A stretch of 43,169 nucleotides of DNA from an uncultured Alphaproteobacteria bacterium (GTDB lineage Bacteria > Pseudomonadota > Alphaproteobacteria > RF32 > CAG-239): contig CAKQNT010000014.1 of assembly GCA_934255405.1 (NCBI GenBank), forward strand, positions 1 to 43,169. The letters run 5' to 3'. Each line of letters starts with the position of its first letter. Within the stretch, counting starts at the first letter, position 1. The notes beneath the pieces are model-generated. The model made no database searches and had not been told where the DNA came from. It saw nothing but the letters and a program-made list of their open reading frames with translations. Positions 32,062 to 39,390 of this stretch are shown one piece after another. The position numbers were made by a program, and so were the translations under genes.

Positions 32062-32106
32062 GGCTCTTGAGGAGCCGGTTCTTGTATAGCCAAACCGCAA
32101 GCGCGG
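32062..32106 (-). promoter_or_regulatory. Structured leader of the rpsF-rpsR-rplI mRNA
   Basis: The roughly 90-base leader holds two short hairpins. One is CCGC-loop-GCGG (32095-32106) and the other is GGCTC-CTCAA-GAGCC on the transcript (32062-32076), preceded by an unpaired AACC just before the second stem. bS6-bS18 autoregulatory leaders are known in many bacteria; whether this matches that motif could not be decided by eye. Confidence 0.4.
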
Positions 32107-32125
32107 ATGGCAAGGGACGAGCCTG

Positions 32126-32153
32126 AAAATAGCACAAAATCTTAAGATTGCAA
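32126..32153 (-). promoter_or_regulatory. rpsF operon promoter
   Basis: On the minus strand TTGCAA (32153-32148) and TATTTT (32131-32126) are separated by 16 bases, with an extended TG upstream of the -10 (TGCTATTTT). The transcript would begin near 32119. Confidence 0.6.
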
Positions 32154-32217
32154 GCTTTTTTTAATGAAGATTTAATCTTTTAGACCTATGCTATGCTCAT
32201 ATAAAAGGGTTTTTGCC

Positions 32218-32520
32218 ATGCGATTTGGAAAATTTTTGATTTTATGTGCCGTATTTATGTTGTGCGCTTGGAGCGTTTCGGCTCAGGCGACAGTGGTTTC
32301 TGATTCGGATATCGGTTTGCAAAATAGTCGAGATCGGACGGTTGTTCATTGTTATGATAGTGAGAGTGCCTCGGCGGAAGAATGTGCTCAATATTTTGAG
32401 GCTAAAGGGTATGTCAGATTTAGGGATATTCCTTATAAAACCGCCGGTTATGATTTTTTGAAGGTTGATACTTATCCAACCAGACGTTGGCGAAATTCAG
32501 AAGTCACTCCTCGTTGGTAG
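32218..32520 (+). CDS. Small secreted protein of unknown function
   Basis: The 100-aa protein has a clear Sec signal peptide (MRFGKFLILCAVFML..., probable cleavage after VSA near residue 22). A mature region of about 78 residues follows, with two cysteines (VVHCYDSESASAEECAQYF) that could form a disulfide. I recognise no family. The frame opens ten codons earlier, but AAAAGGG before the ATG at 32218 and the signal peptide fix the start. comM begins seven bases after the stop and the lipoprotein gene follows that, so the three are probably one transcript. The mature part has a TAGYDFLKVDTYPTRRW tail. Confidence 0.7.
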   Translation: MRFGKFLILCAVFMLCAWSVSAQATVVSDSDIGLQNSRDRTVVHCYDSESASAEECAQYFEAKGYVRFRDIPYKTAGYDFLKVDTYPTRRWRNSEVTPRW

Positions 32521-32526
32521 GAAGCT

Positions 32527-34047
32527 ATGCTTGGGCGAATAAATACAATCACTTTTAACGGACTTGAGGTTTTGGATGTGGATCTGCAAGTGCAGATGAC
32601 CTCCGGTTTGCCTAATTTTATTATCGTCGGACTGCCGGATAAGGCGATTGCCGAAAGCAAAGAGCGGGTGCGTTCGGCGTTGCAGTCTTTGGGATTGAGC
32701 CTGCCGGCTAAGCGTATCGTTATTAATCTGGCACCGGCTGATTTGCTTAAGGAAGGGTCGCATTTTGATTTGCCGATTGCTTTGGCGGTTTTGGCAGTGA
32801 TGGGAGTGATTGCGCCTGAGGTGCTTAAGGAATATATGGTGATGGGCGAGCTGTCGTTGGACGGCTCGATATTGTCGGTGAACGGGGTTCTGCCGGCGGC
32901 AATGAAAGCTAAACGCCGCGGATTGGGGTTGATTTGTCCGGCGGCTCAGGGTTCTGAGGCGGTTTGGGCAGGGCTGAGCAAGATAGCGGCGGCAACAAAT
33001 TTGGCGGAGCTGCTCAACCATCTTAAGGGAAACAGCCTTTTGCCGCAGCCGGTAGCTGTGCGGGCGGAAGAAAAATATAATCTGTTGGATATGGCAGATG
33101 TCAAGGGACAAGAAAGCGCTAAGAAAGCGCTGGAAGTGGCTGCCGCAGGAGGACATAATCTGTTGATGATTGGGCCTCCGGGGTCGGGAAAATCAATGTT
33201 GGCGGCGAGGTTGCCGTCAATTTTGCCGCCGATGACGGTGGAAGAGGCGCTGGAAACCAGTATGATTCATTCTATCGCCGGTGAACTAAAGGGCGGGCAG
33301 ATTTCTTTTGAGCGTCCGTTTCGGGCGCCGCATCATAATGCCTCTACTCCGGCTTTGGTGGGCGGCGGACGCAAAGCACAGCCGGGGGAGATTTCTTTGG
33401 CGCATAACGGCGTGTTGTTTTTGGACGAGCTGCCGGAGTTTAATCGGGCTACATTGGAGGCTTTGAGACAGCCGTTGGAAAATGGAAGTGTCAGTATCTC
33501 AAGAGTAAATGCGCACACTACATATCCGGCGGATTTTCAATTGGTTGCGGCAATGAATCCTTGTCGATGCGGTCATCTTGGAGATCATAGTCTGGAGTGT
33601 TCAAGAGCGCCGATTTGTGCTCAAGAGTATCAGGCGCGGATATCCGGTCCGCTGTTGGATCGAATTGATATCCAGATAGAGGTTCCGGCCGTTAGCCCGT
33701 GGGACTTGGCCGGAGTTAAGAAGGGTGAAAGCTCCGCAAGTATCAGAGAAAGAGTTATTCGCGCCAGAGAAATTCAGCATAATCGGCTCCAAAAACTGGG
33801 TGAAACTCACACCTTTACCAATGCCGGACTCAAAGGGCGGTTGTTGGAAGAAGCGGCCGAGCTGGACAATGATGCCAAGGAACTGTTGATAGCCTTTGCC
33901 GAACGCAATAAACTTTCGGCGCGCGCCTATCATCGATCTTTGCGGTTAGCAAGAACAATTGCGGACTTGCAAAATGAAACAAAAATCCGTAAACTGCATG
34001 TAGCCGAGGCGCTGTCTTATCGTCGCAGTTTGTCCGGTCGGAAATAG
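32527..34047 (+). CDS. comM: YifB/ComM family Mg-chelatase-like AAA+ ATPase
   Basis: ComM is a hexameric helicase that promotes branch migration during natural transformation; in non-competent bacteria its role is less clear. The 506-aa protein has the N-terminal ChlI-like domain (about 1-180: TFNGLEVLDVDLQVQMTSGLPNF, GLPDKAIAESKERVRSAL) and an AAA+ domain with Walker A MIGPPGSGKSMLAAR, Walker B GVLFLDELPEF and the zinc-type MNPCRCGHLGD. The C-terminal domain has ISGPLLDRIDIQIEVP and SARAYHRSLRLARTIADL. The length is standard. AGGAAG precedes the ATG. No other competence gene is visible in the window. Confidence 0.95.
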   Translation: MLGRINTITFNGLEVLDVDLQVQMTSGLPNFIIVGLPDKAIAESKERVRSALQSLGLSLPAKRIVINLAPADLLKEGSHFDLPIALAVLAVMGVIAPEVLKEYMVMGELSLDGSILSVNGVLPAAMKAKRRGLGLICPAAQGSEAVWAGLSKIAAATNLAELLNHLKGNSLLPQPVAVRAEEKYNLLDMADVKGQESAKKALEVAAAGGHNLLMIGPPGSGKSMLAARLPSILPPMTVEEALETSMIHSIAGELKGGQISFERPFRAPHHNASTPALVGGGRKAQPGEISLAHNGVLFLDELPEFNRATLEALRQPLENGSVSISRVNAHTTYPADFQLVAAMNPCRCGHLGDHSLECSRAPICAQEYQARISGPLLDRIDIQIEVPAVSPWDLAGVKKGESSASIRERVIRAREIQHNRLQKLGETHTFTNAGLKGRLLEEAAELDNDAKELLIAFAERNKLSARAYHRSLRLARTIADLQNETKIRKLHVAEALSYRRSLSGRK

Positions 34048-34061
34048 ACGGGAGTTTTAAG

Positions 34062-36068
34062 ATGAAAAAATTTTTGAATGTGAAAATGTTGGCCGCCGTG
34101 CTTTTGCTGGCATCTTGCAGCAAAGAGAGTCCGGAGTTGATACCTTGCATGTGCGATGGCAGCGAATCGACATTGGGATTGTTTGATTGTATGTGCGAAC
34201 CGGCCAAGAAAAAACCGGTTAAACGGTTTTCTTATTTGCAAGATACCAATAAACCCCGTTATCAGACGCTGATTATTGATGAAGATCAGCAAAATGCTTA
34301 TTTCTATTTGCATCAACAGCGCAACAGCTTTGCTCCCGTTAAGCTGGAAAATGTTGATTTTAGAATCCGCAAAGGCCGCGAATATGAAAACTACAGCAAT
34401 AAATTGGGTAATTATCGTTTTAGGATTTTCGGTTGTCGAAGAGAAAGCAAAAACGTGTTCCTGAATGAAGGTCGCGCAATGCAAAAGGACATGAAGTTTT
34501 TTGATGTCTTTTATGAAACAATGAATGATTATTATCCGGTGGTGGTTGATGCTAAAAGTCCATACTATTTGGATTCTGATCGGATTGAAACTCCTGAATA
34601 CATTATGACTGCCGAAATCACCGATTATTTTATGAATATCTGTGATGAATTTGACTGGGATAATGTAAAACAGAAAAAACTGCGCAGCGGCTCTTCAGAA
34701 ATGACGGTAGTTTGGCGGGTGATGAGTCTGGATAAGCAAGAAGTCTACTGCAAAGGTATGACCAATGGTTATGGACAGATATCAGAGGGTGAGCCGAACG
34801 GCGAAACCCTGCTGGCGGAGCGCGCATTCGAAGATGCGTTGACTAAAGTTCCGGAAATCCAGTGTTTTAATTCAACTTTAGCACAGCGTATCCGTCCGGA
34901 AGAAATTCAACGCCAATTGGCATATCTACGCGGAATGGAGAGCCGGTATAAGACTTTTGTCTCTCAATACAGTGACGAAATTCGCGGAGTTGAGATGTTG
35001 CAAAGATGTGCTTCCGGTGTGGTGCCGGTTAATCAGACATTGATAAGCACTCAAAGCTGCTATGAACCGGCTTCTTGCGGCGGATATATTCCGGTGCAGC
35101 ATCAGTATGTGAATGAGGACTATGGTACTACCGGCTCCGGTGCGATGGTAATGGTTGATGGCGGTTGCCGACGCGCCGAAGTTTTTGAGGCTGGCGGAGT
35201 TGCCGGTACCGGTGGTGTTATTGAAGAAAACGGCGGCGTAATGGTCAAAAACGTTACCGACAATGTCAAAATTACCGATGACTATTGGGTAGATGTGCCG
35301 CTGGAAGAAGAAAATTTGCTGGAAAGCCGCAATATGATTGGTATTGACAATTATTTTTGCATTAAGAATCAACCTCCGTATGCCGATATGAATCCTCATA
35401 ACCTTTATAAGGTTCGTGCCTCTATCGTTTCGGTAGAAAATGCCGACGGCAAAAAAGGTTCAGGATTAATTATTGCGGATAATCTGGTGCTTACTTCAGC
35501 TGATTTGATGGTTAAGGGCAATAATAACTTTAAGCTCAAAACAATTAACGGCAAGGAAATGAGCGGTGCAGCAATGCGGGTTAATCCGAATAAAAATGTG
35601 GCATTGATTTTGCTGGATAAGCCTACTCAGTTTACTCCGTTGCCGTTGTCTTTGGATCTGCCGGAAGTTAATAAAGATATTCTGATGACGCTCGGTTTGC
35701 TGGATTTGGACAAAGAAGGCGAGGGATATTTGGATAATGAAGGAAAAGTTATCGGATATCGTTGGAGTGATGACGGCAGTGCCGAGATTATTGTTGATAC
35801 TTTTGTGCAAACCGTAACTCTTGGCGGCGCCTTGATTGACAAACACGGCAATATAGTAGGTATGGCTCACAAAACCAAAAAGTTTGATGATAGCCCTGAT
35901 TTGTTTATTCCGATAGAAACCGCTCTCAAAGGGCTTGGTTTGGAAATTTGCGGGCGTGACTTTGGAACTCGCAAACCGGCCGGATTTGAGCTAACTCCGT
36001 TGGCTGACGCTATTGAAGCCTCCGGTGATAAGACGCCGAAACCGATGAGTAATAAGGACAAGAAGTAG
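34062..36068 (+). CDS. Large lipoprotein with a C-terminal trypsin/HtrA-like domain lacking the catalytic triad
   Basis: The 668-aa protein has a lipoprotein signal peptide (lipobox LASC, lipid Cys 19) and two CxC pairs (C29/C31, C43/C45). A long, poorly recognisable middle follows (about 50-430), including a beta-rich stretch SSEMTVVWRVMSLDKQEVYCKG like those in envelope assembly lipoproteins. The last third (about 450-610) aligns by pattern with HtrA/trypsin-like proteases. GSGLIIADNLVLTSADLM matches GSGxxIxxxxxxLTxxHV, NVALILLDKP matches DIALIxI, and VTLGGALIDKHGNIVGM matches NSGGALxxxxGxxIGI. The triad positions read D481, N512 and L587 instead of His, Asp and Ser. A binding or scaffold role is therefore likely. 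GGGAG precedes the ATG. It follows comM by 14 bases. Confidence 0.75.
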   Translation: MKKFLNVKMLAAVLLLASCSKESPELIPCMCDGSESTLGLFDCMCEPAKKKPVKRFSYLQDTNKPRYQTLIIDEDQQNAYFYLHQQRNSFAPVKLENVDFRIRKGREYENYSNKLGNYRFRIFGCRRESKNVFLNEGRAMQKDMKFFDVFYETMNDYYPVVVDAKSPYYLDSDRIETPEYIMTAEITDYFMNICDEFDWDNVKQKKLRSGSSEMTVVWRVMSLDKQEVYCKGMTNGYGQISEGEPNGETLLAERAFEDALTKVPEIQCFNSTLAQRIRPEEIQRQLAYLRGMESRYKTFVSQYSDEIRGVEMLQRCASGVVPVNQTLISTQSCYEPASCGGYIPVQHQYVNEDYGTTGSGAMVMVDGGCRRAEVFEAGGVAGTGGVIEENGGVMVKNVTDNVKITDDYWVDVPLEEENLLESRNMIGIDNYFCIKNQPPYADMNPHNLYKVRASIVSVENADGKKGSGLIIADNLVLTSADLMVKGNNNFKLKTINGKEMSGAAMRVNPNKNVALILLDKPTQFTPLPLSLDLPEVNKDILMTLGLLDLDKEGEGYLDNEGKVIGYRWSDDGSAEIIVDTFVQTVTLGGALIDKHGNIVGMAHKTKKFDDSPDLFIPIETALKGLGLEICGRDFGTRKPAGFELTPLADAIEASGDKTPKPMSNKDKK

Positions 36069-36070
36069 TC

Positions 36071-36205
36071 GAGGTTGTATAACGGCACATCTAGAGGTAT
36101 TTGCACAGGTCGGAAGTGTTCTCACGTACTACTTTGTACGCTCCGGTACTTCCGCCTTTCAAATGCCTCTATCTGTACCATTCTCCAACCTCTTTAGAGA
36201 TTGTG
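36071..36205. repeat. Dispersed palindromic repeat, copy D
   Basis: The arms GAGGTTG (36071-36077) and CAACCTC (36186-36192) are perfect inverses. The inner arms pair nearly throughout: ATCTAGAGGTATTTG with CAAATGCCTCTAT, and GGTCGGAAGT with ACTTCCGCC. The centre at 36123-36142 has the family GTAC-N-GTAC block. A tail like that of the other copies (AGAGATTGTGCAA) follows to 36205. It begins two bases after the stop codon of the lipoprotein gene. Confidence 0.88.
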
Positions 36206-36213
36206 CAAAAAGA

Positions 36214-36356
36214 GCAAGCCCGTCTAGCAGCGCATTTAGAGCAATTTTACGGTGACAGAAAATGCTCACGTACTAATTGTGTACGCTCCGCTTTTCTGCA
36301 CCTAGAAATTACTCTATCTGCACTACTAGCCGAGCTTGCTGGAGATTGTGCAATAT
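36214..36356. repeat. Dispersed palindromic repeat, copy E, with right tail
   Basis: The arms GCAAGCCCG (36214-36222) and CGAGCTTGC (36331-36339) pair with one mismatch. Inside, AGAGCAATTT pairs with AAATTACTCT and CAGAAAA with TTTTCTG. The centre at 36267-36287 has the GTAC-N-GTAC block. The tail GGAGATTGTGCAATAT runs into the terminator at 36357. It is the second of two copies placed head to tail with D. Confidence 0.88.
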
Positions 36357-36394
36357 AAAAAGCTGAAATTCAAAATAAATTTTCAGCTTTTTTT
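36357..36394. terminator. Rho-independent terminator fused to repeat copy E
   Basis: AAAAAGCTGAAA (36357-36368) pairs with TTTCAGCTTTTTTT (36381-36394). It ends transcription from the comM-lipoprotein operon. The core is the same as at 9755 and 20908. Confidence 0.85.
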
Positions 36395-36409
36395 AATGCC
36401 TATTTTAGG

Positions 36410-36439
36410 CTTGCATTTATGCTTTTAAATTCCTACATA
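36410..36439 (+). promoter_or_regulatory. hslV promoter, possibly heat-shock (RpoH) type
   Basis: CTTG (36410-36413), 18 bases, then CCTACAT (36432-36438) resembles the alphaproteobacterial RpoH consensus CTTG-N17/18-CYTATNT with one mismatch. The same bases also read as a weak sigma-70 promoter (TTGCAT-N17-TACATA). hslVU is a classic heat-shock operon. Confidence 0.45.
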
Positions 36440-36471
36440 AAACTCATCATTAATCGATATAAGGAAAAGCA

Positions 36472-37005
36472 ATGACGACAATTTTGTGTGTGCGGCGCGG
36501 AGATGAAGCAGTGATGGCCGGAGATGGTCAGGCGACTTTGGGCGAGACAGTTATTTTTAAGTCTAAATCAGTAAAGGTGCGAAGAATTGGTAATGGTAAA
36601 ATAGTTGCCGGTTTTGCAGGCGCGGCGGCAGATGGCATAACTCTTATTGAGAGGCTTGAGGCAAAGCTTGAAAAACACGCAAATCAGTTGAGGCGCGCCG
36701 CAGTGGAACTGGCTAAAGACTGGAGAATGGACAAGTACTTGCGACAGCTGCAAGCGTTTATGATTGTGGCGGATAAGGATACGTCATTGGTGATATCAGG
36801 TACCGGCGAGGTGATGGAGCCTGATGATGGAATTATCGGCATCGGCAGCGGCGGAAATTATGCTATGGCAGCGGCAAAGGCCTTGTATGATGTGCCAAAT
36901 ATGAACTTGGAAGAAATTGCTCGCAAAGCAATGAAAATTGCCGGTGATATTGATGTTTATACCAACCACAACGTAATTGTAGAGAGAATAAATAATGATG
37001 AGTAG
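36472..37005 (+). CDS. hslV: ATP-dependent protease subunit HslV
   Basis: HslV is the proteasome-like peptidase core (two hexameric rings) of the HslUV protease, which degrades misfolded and regulatory proteins in the cytoplasm. The 177-aa protein starts MTTILCVRRG, so removal of Met exposes the catalytic Thr1. It continues with the family segments AVMAGDGQATLGETVIFK, KVRRIGNGKIVAGFAGAAADGITLIERLE, MIVADKDTSLVISGTGEVMEPDDGIIGIGSGGNYAMAAAKAL, and IDVYTNHNVIVE. AAGGAAAA precedes the ATG. It overlaps hslU by 11 bases, so the two subunits are translationally coupled. Confidence 0.97.
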   Translation: MTTILCVRRGDEAVMAGDGQATLGETVIFKSKSVKVRRIGNGKIVAGFAGAAADGITLIERLEAKLEKHANQLRRAAVELAKDWRMDKYLRQLQAFMIVADKDTSLVISGTGEVMEPDDGIIGIGSGGNYAMAAAKALYDVPNMNLEEIARKAMKIAGDIDVYTNHNVIVERINNDE

Positions 37006-38305
37006 TTTTAGCCCGCGGGAAATAGTTTCAGAACTTGATAAATATATTATTGGGCAAGAAGAGGCCAAAAAAGCGGTAGCGGTTGCTTTGCGCAATCGTT
37101 GGCGTAGGATGCAACTGCCAGAGCGGTTGAGAGATGAGATTGTACCCAAAAATATATTGATGGTGGGACCAACCGGAGTAGGCAAGACTGAAATCTCACG
37201 CCGTTTAGCGAGGCTGGCAAAAGCTCCGTTTATTAAAGTAGAAGCTACAAAGTTTACGGAAATCGGCTATGTCGGACGCGATGTTGAGAGTATTATCCGC
37301 GATTTGGTGGAAATAGCATTGAATGATACCCGCAAAACTATGCGTAAACAAGTTTGTGCTCGTGCCGAAGAGGGCGCCGAAGAAAGATTGTTGGAGGCGT
37401 TGGTCGGTGTTAGTGCCGGAGAAGAAACTAAACAAAAATTCAGGCAGTTGCTGCGTGAAAACAAGCTTGATGAACGAGAGGTGGAAATTTCTCTGTTAGA
37501 AACCTCAAATGCCTCAATGCCGACAGTGGATATTCCGGGGATGCCGGGGGCTTCGATGGGAATGATAAGTTTGGGAGATTTGCTGGGTGGAAACACTCCT
37601 AAATATAAAACCCGCAAACTTAAGGTAGGCGAAGCGCGCAAGATTTTGATTGATGAAGAATGCGATAAGTTGTTGGATAATGATACAATTACTCGCGAAG
37701 CTATAAAATCAGTGGAAAATGATGGTATAGTCTTTATTGATGAGATTGATAAAATTACCGGAAAATCAGAGGGCGGTCGAGCTGATGTGTCTCGTGAAGG
37801 AGTGCAGAGGGATTTGTTGCCATTGATTGAAGGGACGACAGTTAGCACCAAATATGGAATGGTTAAGACCGACCATATACTCTTTATTTGTTCCGGCGCT
37901 TTTCACCTGGCAAAACCATCAGATTTGTTGCCGGAGCTGCAGGGGCGTTTGCCGATAAGGGTTGAACTGCAGGCGCTTACGCATAATGATTTTGTGAGGA
38001 TTTTAACCGAGCCGGAAGCTAATTTGATAGAGCAGTATACAGCACTTTTGGGAACCGAAAACTTTTCTTTGAAGTTTGAGCCGGAGGCGATTGATAAAAT
38101 TGCCGATGTAGCGGTTGAAATTAATGAGAATGTGGAAAATATCGGCGCTCGTCGTTTGCACACGGTGTTGGAGATATTGCTTGAAGATATAAGCTTTAAG
38201 GCTTCTGATCGCGGTGGACAAGAAGAAATAATCAGCGCGGCAATGGTTGAAGAAAAACTCGGAAAATTTACTAAATCAGCTGATTTGTCAAAGTTTATAC
38301 TCTGA
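36995..38305 (+). CDS. hslU: ATP-dependent protease ATPase subunit HslU
   Basis: HslU is the AAA+ hexamer that unfolds substrates and feeds HslV. The 436-aa protein has the N-terminal signature FSPREIVSELDKYIIGQEEAKKAVAVALRNRWRR, Walker A VGPTGVGKTEISRRLA, the pore segment FIKVEATKFTEIGYVGRDVESIIRDL, an I-domain (about 110-240), Walker B GIVFIDEIDKI, SREGVQRDLLPLIEGTTV and the C-terminal GARRLHTVLEILLEDISF. The length is standard. The start is one of two adjacent ATGs inside the hslV end; the first is used. Its stop overlaps the hemW start (TGATG). Confidence 0.97.
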   Translation: MMSSFSPREIVSELDKYIIGQEEAKKAVAVALRNRWRRMQLPERLRDEIVPKNILMVGPTGVGKTEISRRLARLAKAPFIKVEATKFTEIGYVGRDVESIIRDLVEIALNDTRKTMRKQVCARAEEGAEERLLEALVGVSAGEETKQKFRQLLRENKLDEREVEISLLETSNASMPTVDIPGMPGASMGMISLGDLLGGNTPKYKTRKLKVGEARKILIDEECDKLLDNDTITREAIKSVENDGIVFIDEIDKITGKSEGGRADVSREGVQRDLLPLIEGTTVSTKYGMVKTDHILFICSGAFHLAKPSDLLPELQGRLPIRVELQALTHNDFVRILTEPEANLIEQYTALLGTENFSLKFEPEAIDKIADVAVEINENVENIGARRLHTVLEILLEDISFKASDRGGQEEIISAAMVEEKLGKFTKSADLSKFIL

Positions 38306-39390
38306 TGGCAATACATTCAGGAATATATATACATTGGCCATTTTGTCGCAGTAAATGTCCGTATTGCGATTTTTTTAGCAAAGTGCAGAAAAATGTGCCG
38401 CAAAATAAACTGGTTGATGAATATTTGGAAGATATTGAGTATTATGCCGATGTCGCTGATATTAAAGATATAGGCTCAGTGTTTTTTGGCGGTGGCACAC
38501 CATCGTTGCTGTCTGCATATAATGTCGGGCGAATTTTGGATAAAATTGCTAAATATTGGCATTTGGATAAGAATGCGGAAATATCTTTGGAGGCAAATCC
38601 GAATACTAATCATGCCGGAATGTTTGCAGATTTGAAAGCGGCAGGAATAAACCGTCTTTCTTTGGGAATCCAGTCTCTGCGCCCGAAAGAGCTTAAATTT
38701 TTAGGGCGCACCCATAGTTTGGAAGATGCTTTGTATTCGGCGGAAGAGGTGTTGCGCCTGTTTGATAATCATTCTGCAGATGTAATATATGCGTTGCCCA
38801 ATCAAACCGAAGCAGAGTGGCAATCTGAGCTTTTGGAACTATGTAATTTGGGTTTTAGGCATTTATCTTTGTATCAGCTGACGATTGAGGATGGAACGAT
38901 ATTTGCCAAAAAAGGAATCTTACCGGCAGATGAAAATGTTGCAGCCCAGCTTTATGAGTTAAGCAATAGCTTGCTGGCCGAACATGGGTATCTGGGGTAT
39001 GAAGTTTCTAATTATGCGCAAAAAGGCTTTGAGTGCCGACATAATAAATTATATTGGCAGGGAGATGACTACGTTGGTATCGGCAACGGGGCGCACGGAC
39101 GGCTGCATATCGGAGGTAAGATATTTGCGGTTACGCACCGGCGGCAATTGGAAGAGCTGACATCGCAAGAGCGGGCGGAGGAATTGCTCTTGATGGGGCT
39201 GCGCCTCAAAGAGGGAATTGATAAGCGGCATTTTGCCGAATGCTGTGGAGTTGCTTTTGGTAATATGATTAATCAAATTGCCTTAAAGAGTTTTGTTCAG
39301 CAAAATTTGTTGGAAAATACAGAGCGATATCTACGGGCAACCGATGCCGGAATTTTGGTATTGAACAAAATAATTGAAGAATTGGCTTAA
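38305..39390 (+). CDS. hemW: HemW-like radical SAM heme chaperone
   Basis: HemW binds heme and hands it to respiratory enzymes; the family is often misnamed coproporphyrinogen III oxidase. The 361-aa protein has the radical SAM cluster motif FCRSKCPYCDF (C14, C18, C21), VFFGGGTPSLL, EISLEANPN, INRLSLGIQSL and YALPNQTEAEW. It has the HemW-specific CRHNKLYWQGDDYVGIGNGAHG (HNxxYW heme motif) and a C-terminal HemN_C region. It lacks the extra N-terminal residues of true HemN. The ATG shares a base with the hslU stop. In alphaproteobacteria hemW more often follows rdgB; here rdgB is about 24 kb away. Confidence 0.93.
   Translation: MAIHSGIYIHWPFCRSKCPYCDFFSKVQKNVPQNKLVDEYLEDIEYYADVADIKDIGSVFFGGGTPSLLSAYNVGRILDKIAKYWHLDKNAEISLEANPNTNHAGMFADLKAAGINRLSLGIQSLRPKELKFLGRTHSLEDALYSAEEVLRLFDNHSADVIYALPNQTEAEWQSELLELCNLGFRHLSLYQLTIEDGTIFAKKGILPADENVAAQLYELSNSLLAEHGYLGYEVSNYAQKGFECRHNKLYWQGDDYVGIGNGAHGRLHIGGKIFAVTHRRQLEELTSQERAEELLLMGLRLKEGIDKRHFAECCGVAFGNMINQIALKSFVQQNLLENTERYLRATDAGILVLNKIIEELA

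Noticed and set aside
38305..39390. Oxygen-independent coproporphyrinogen oxidase HemN
   Set aside because: The protein is short, lacks the HemN N-terminal extension and has the HNxxYW motif typical of HemW.
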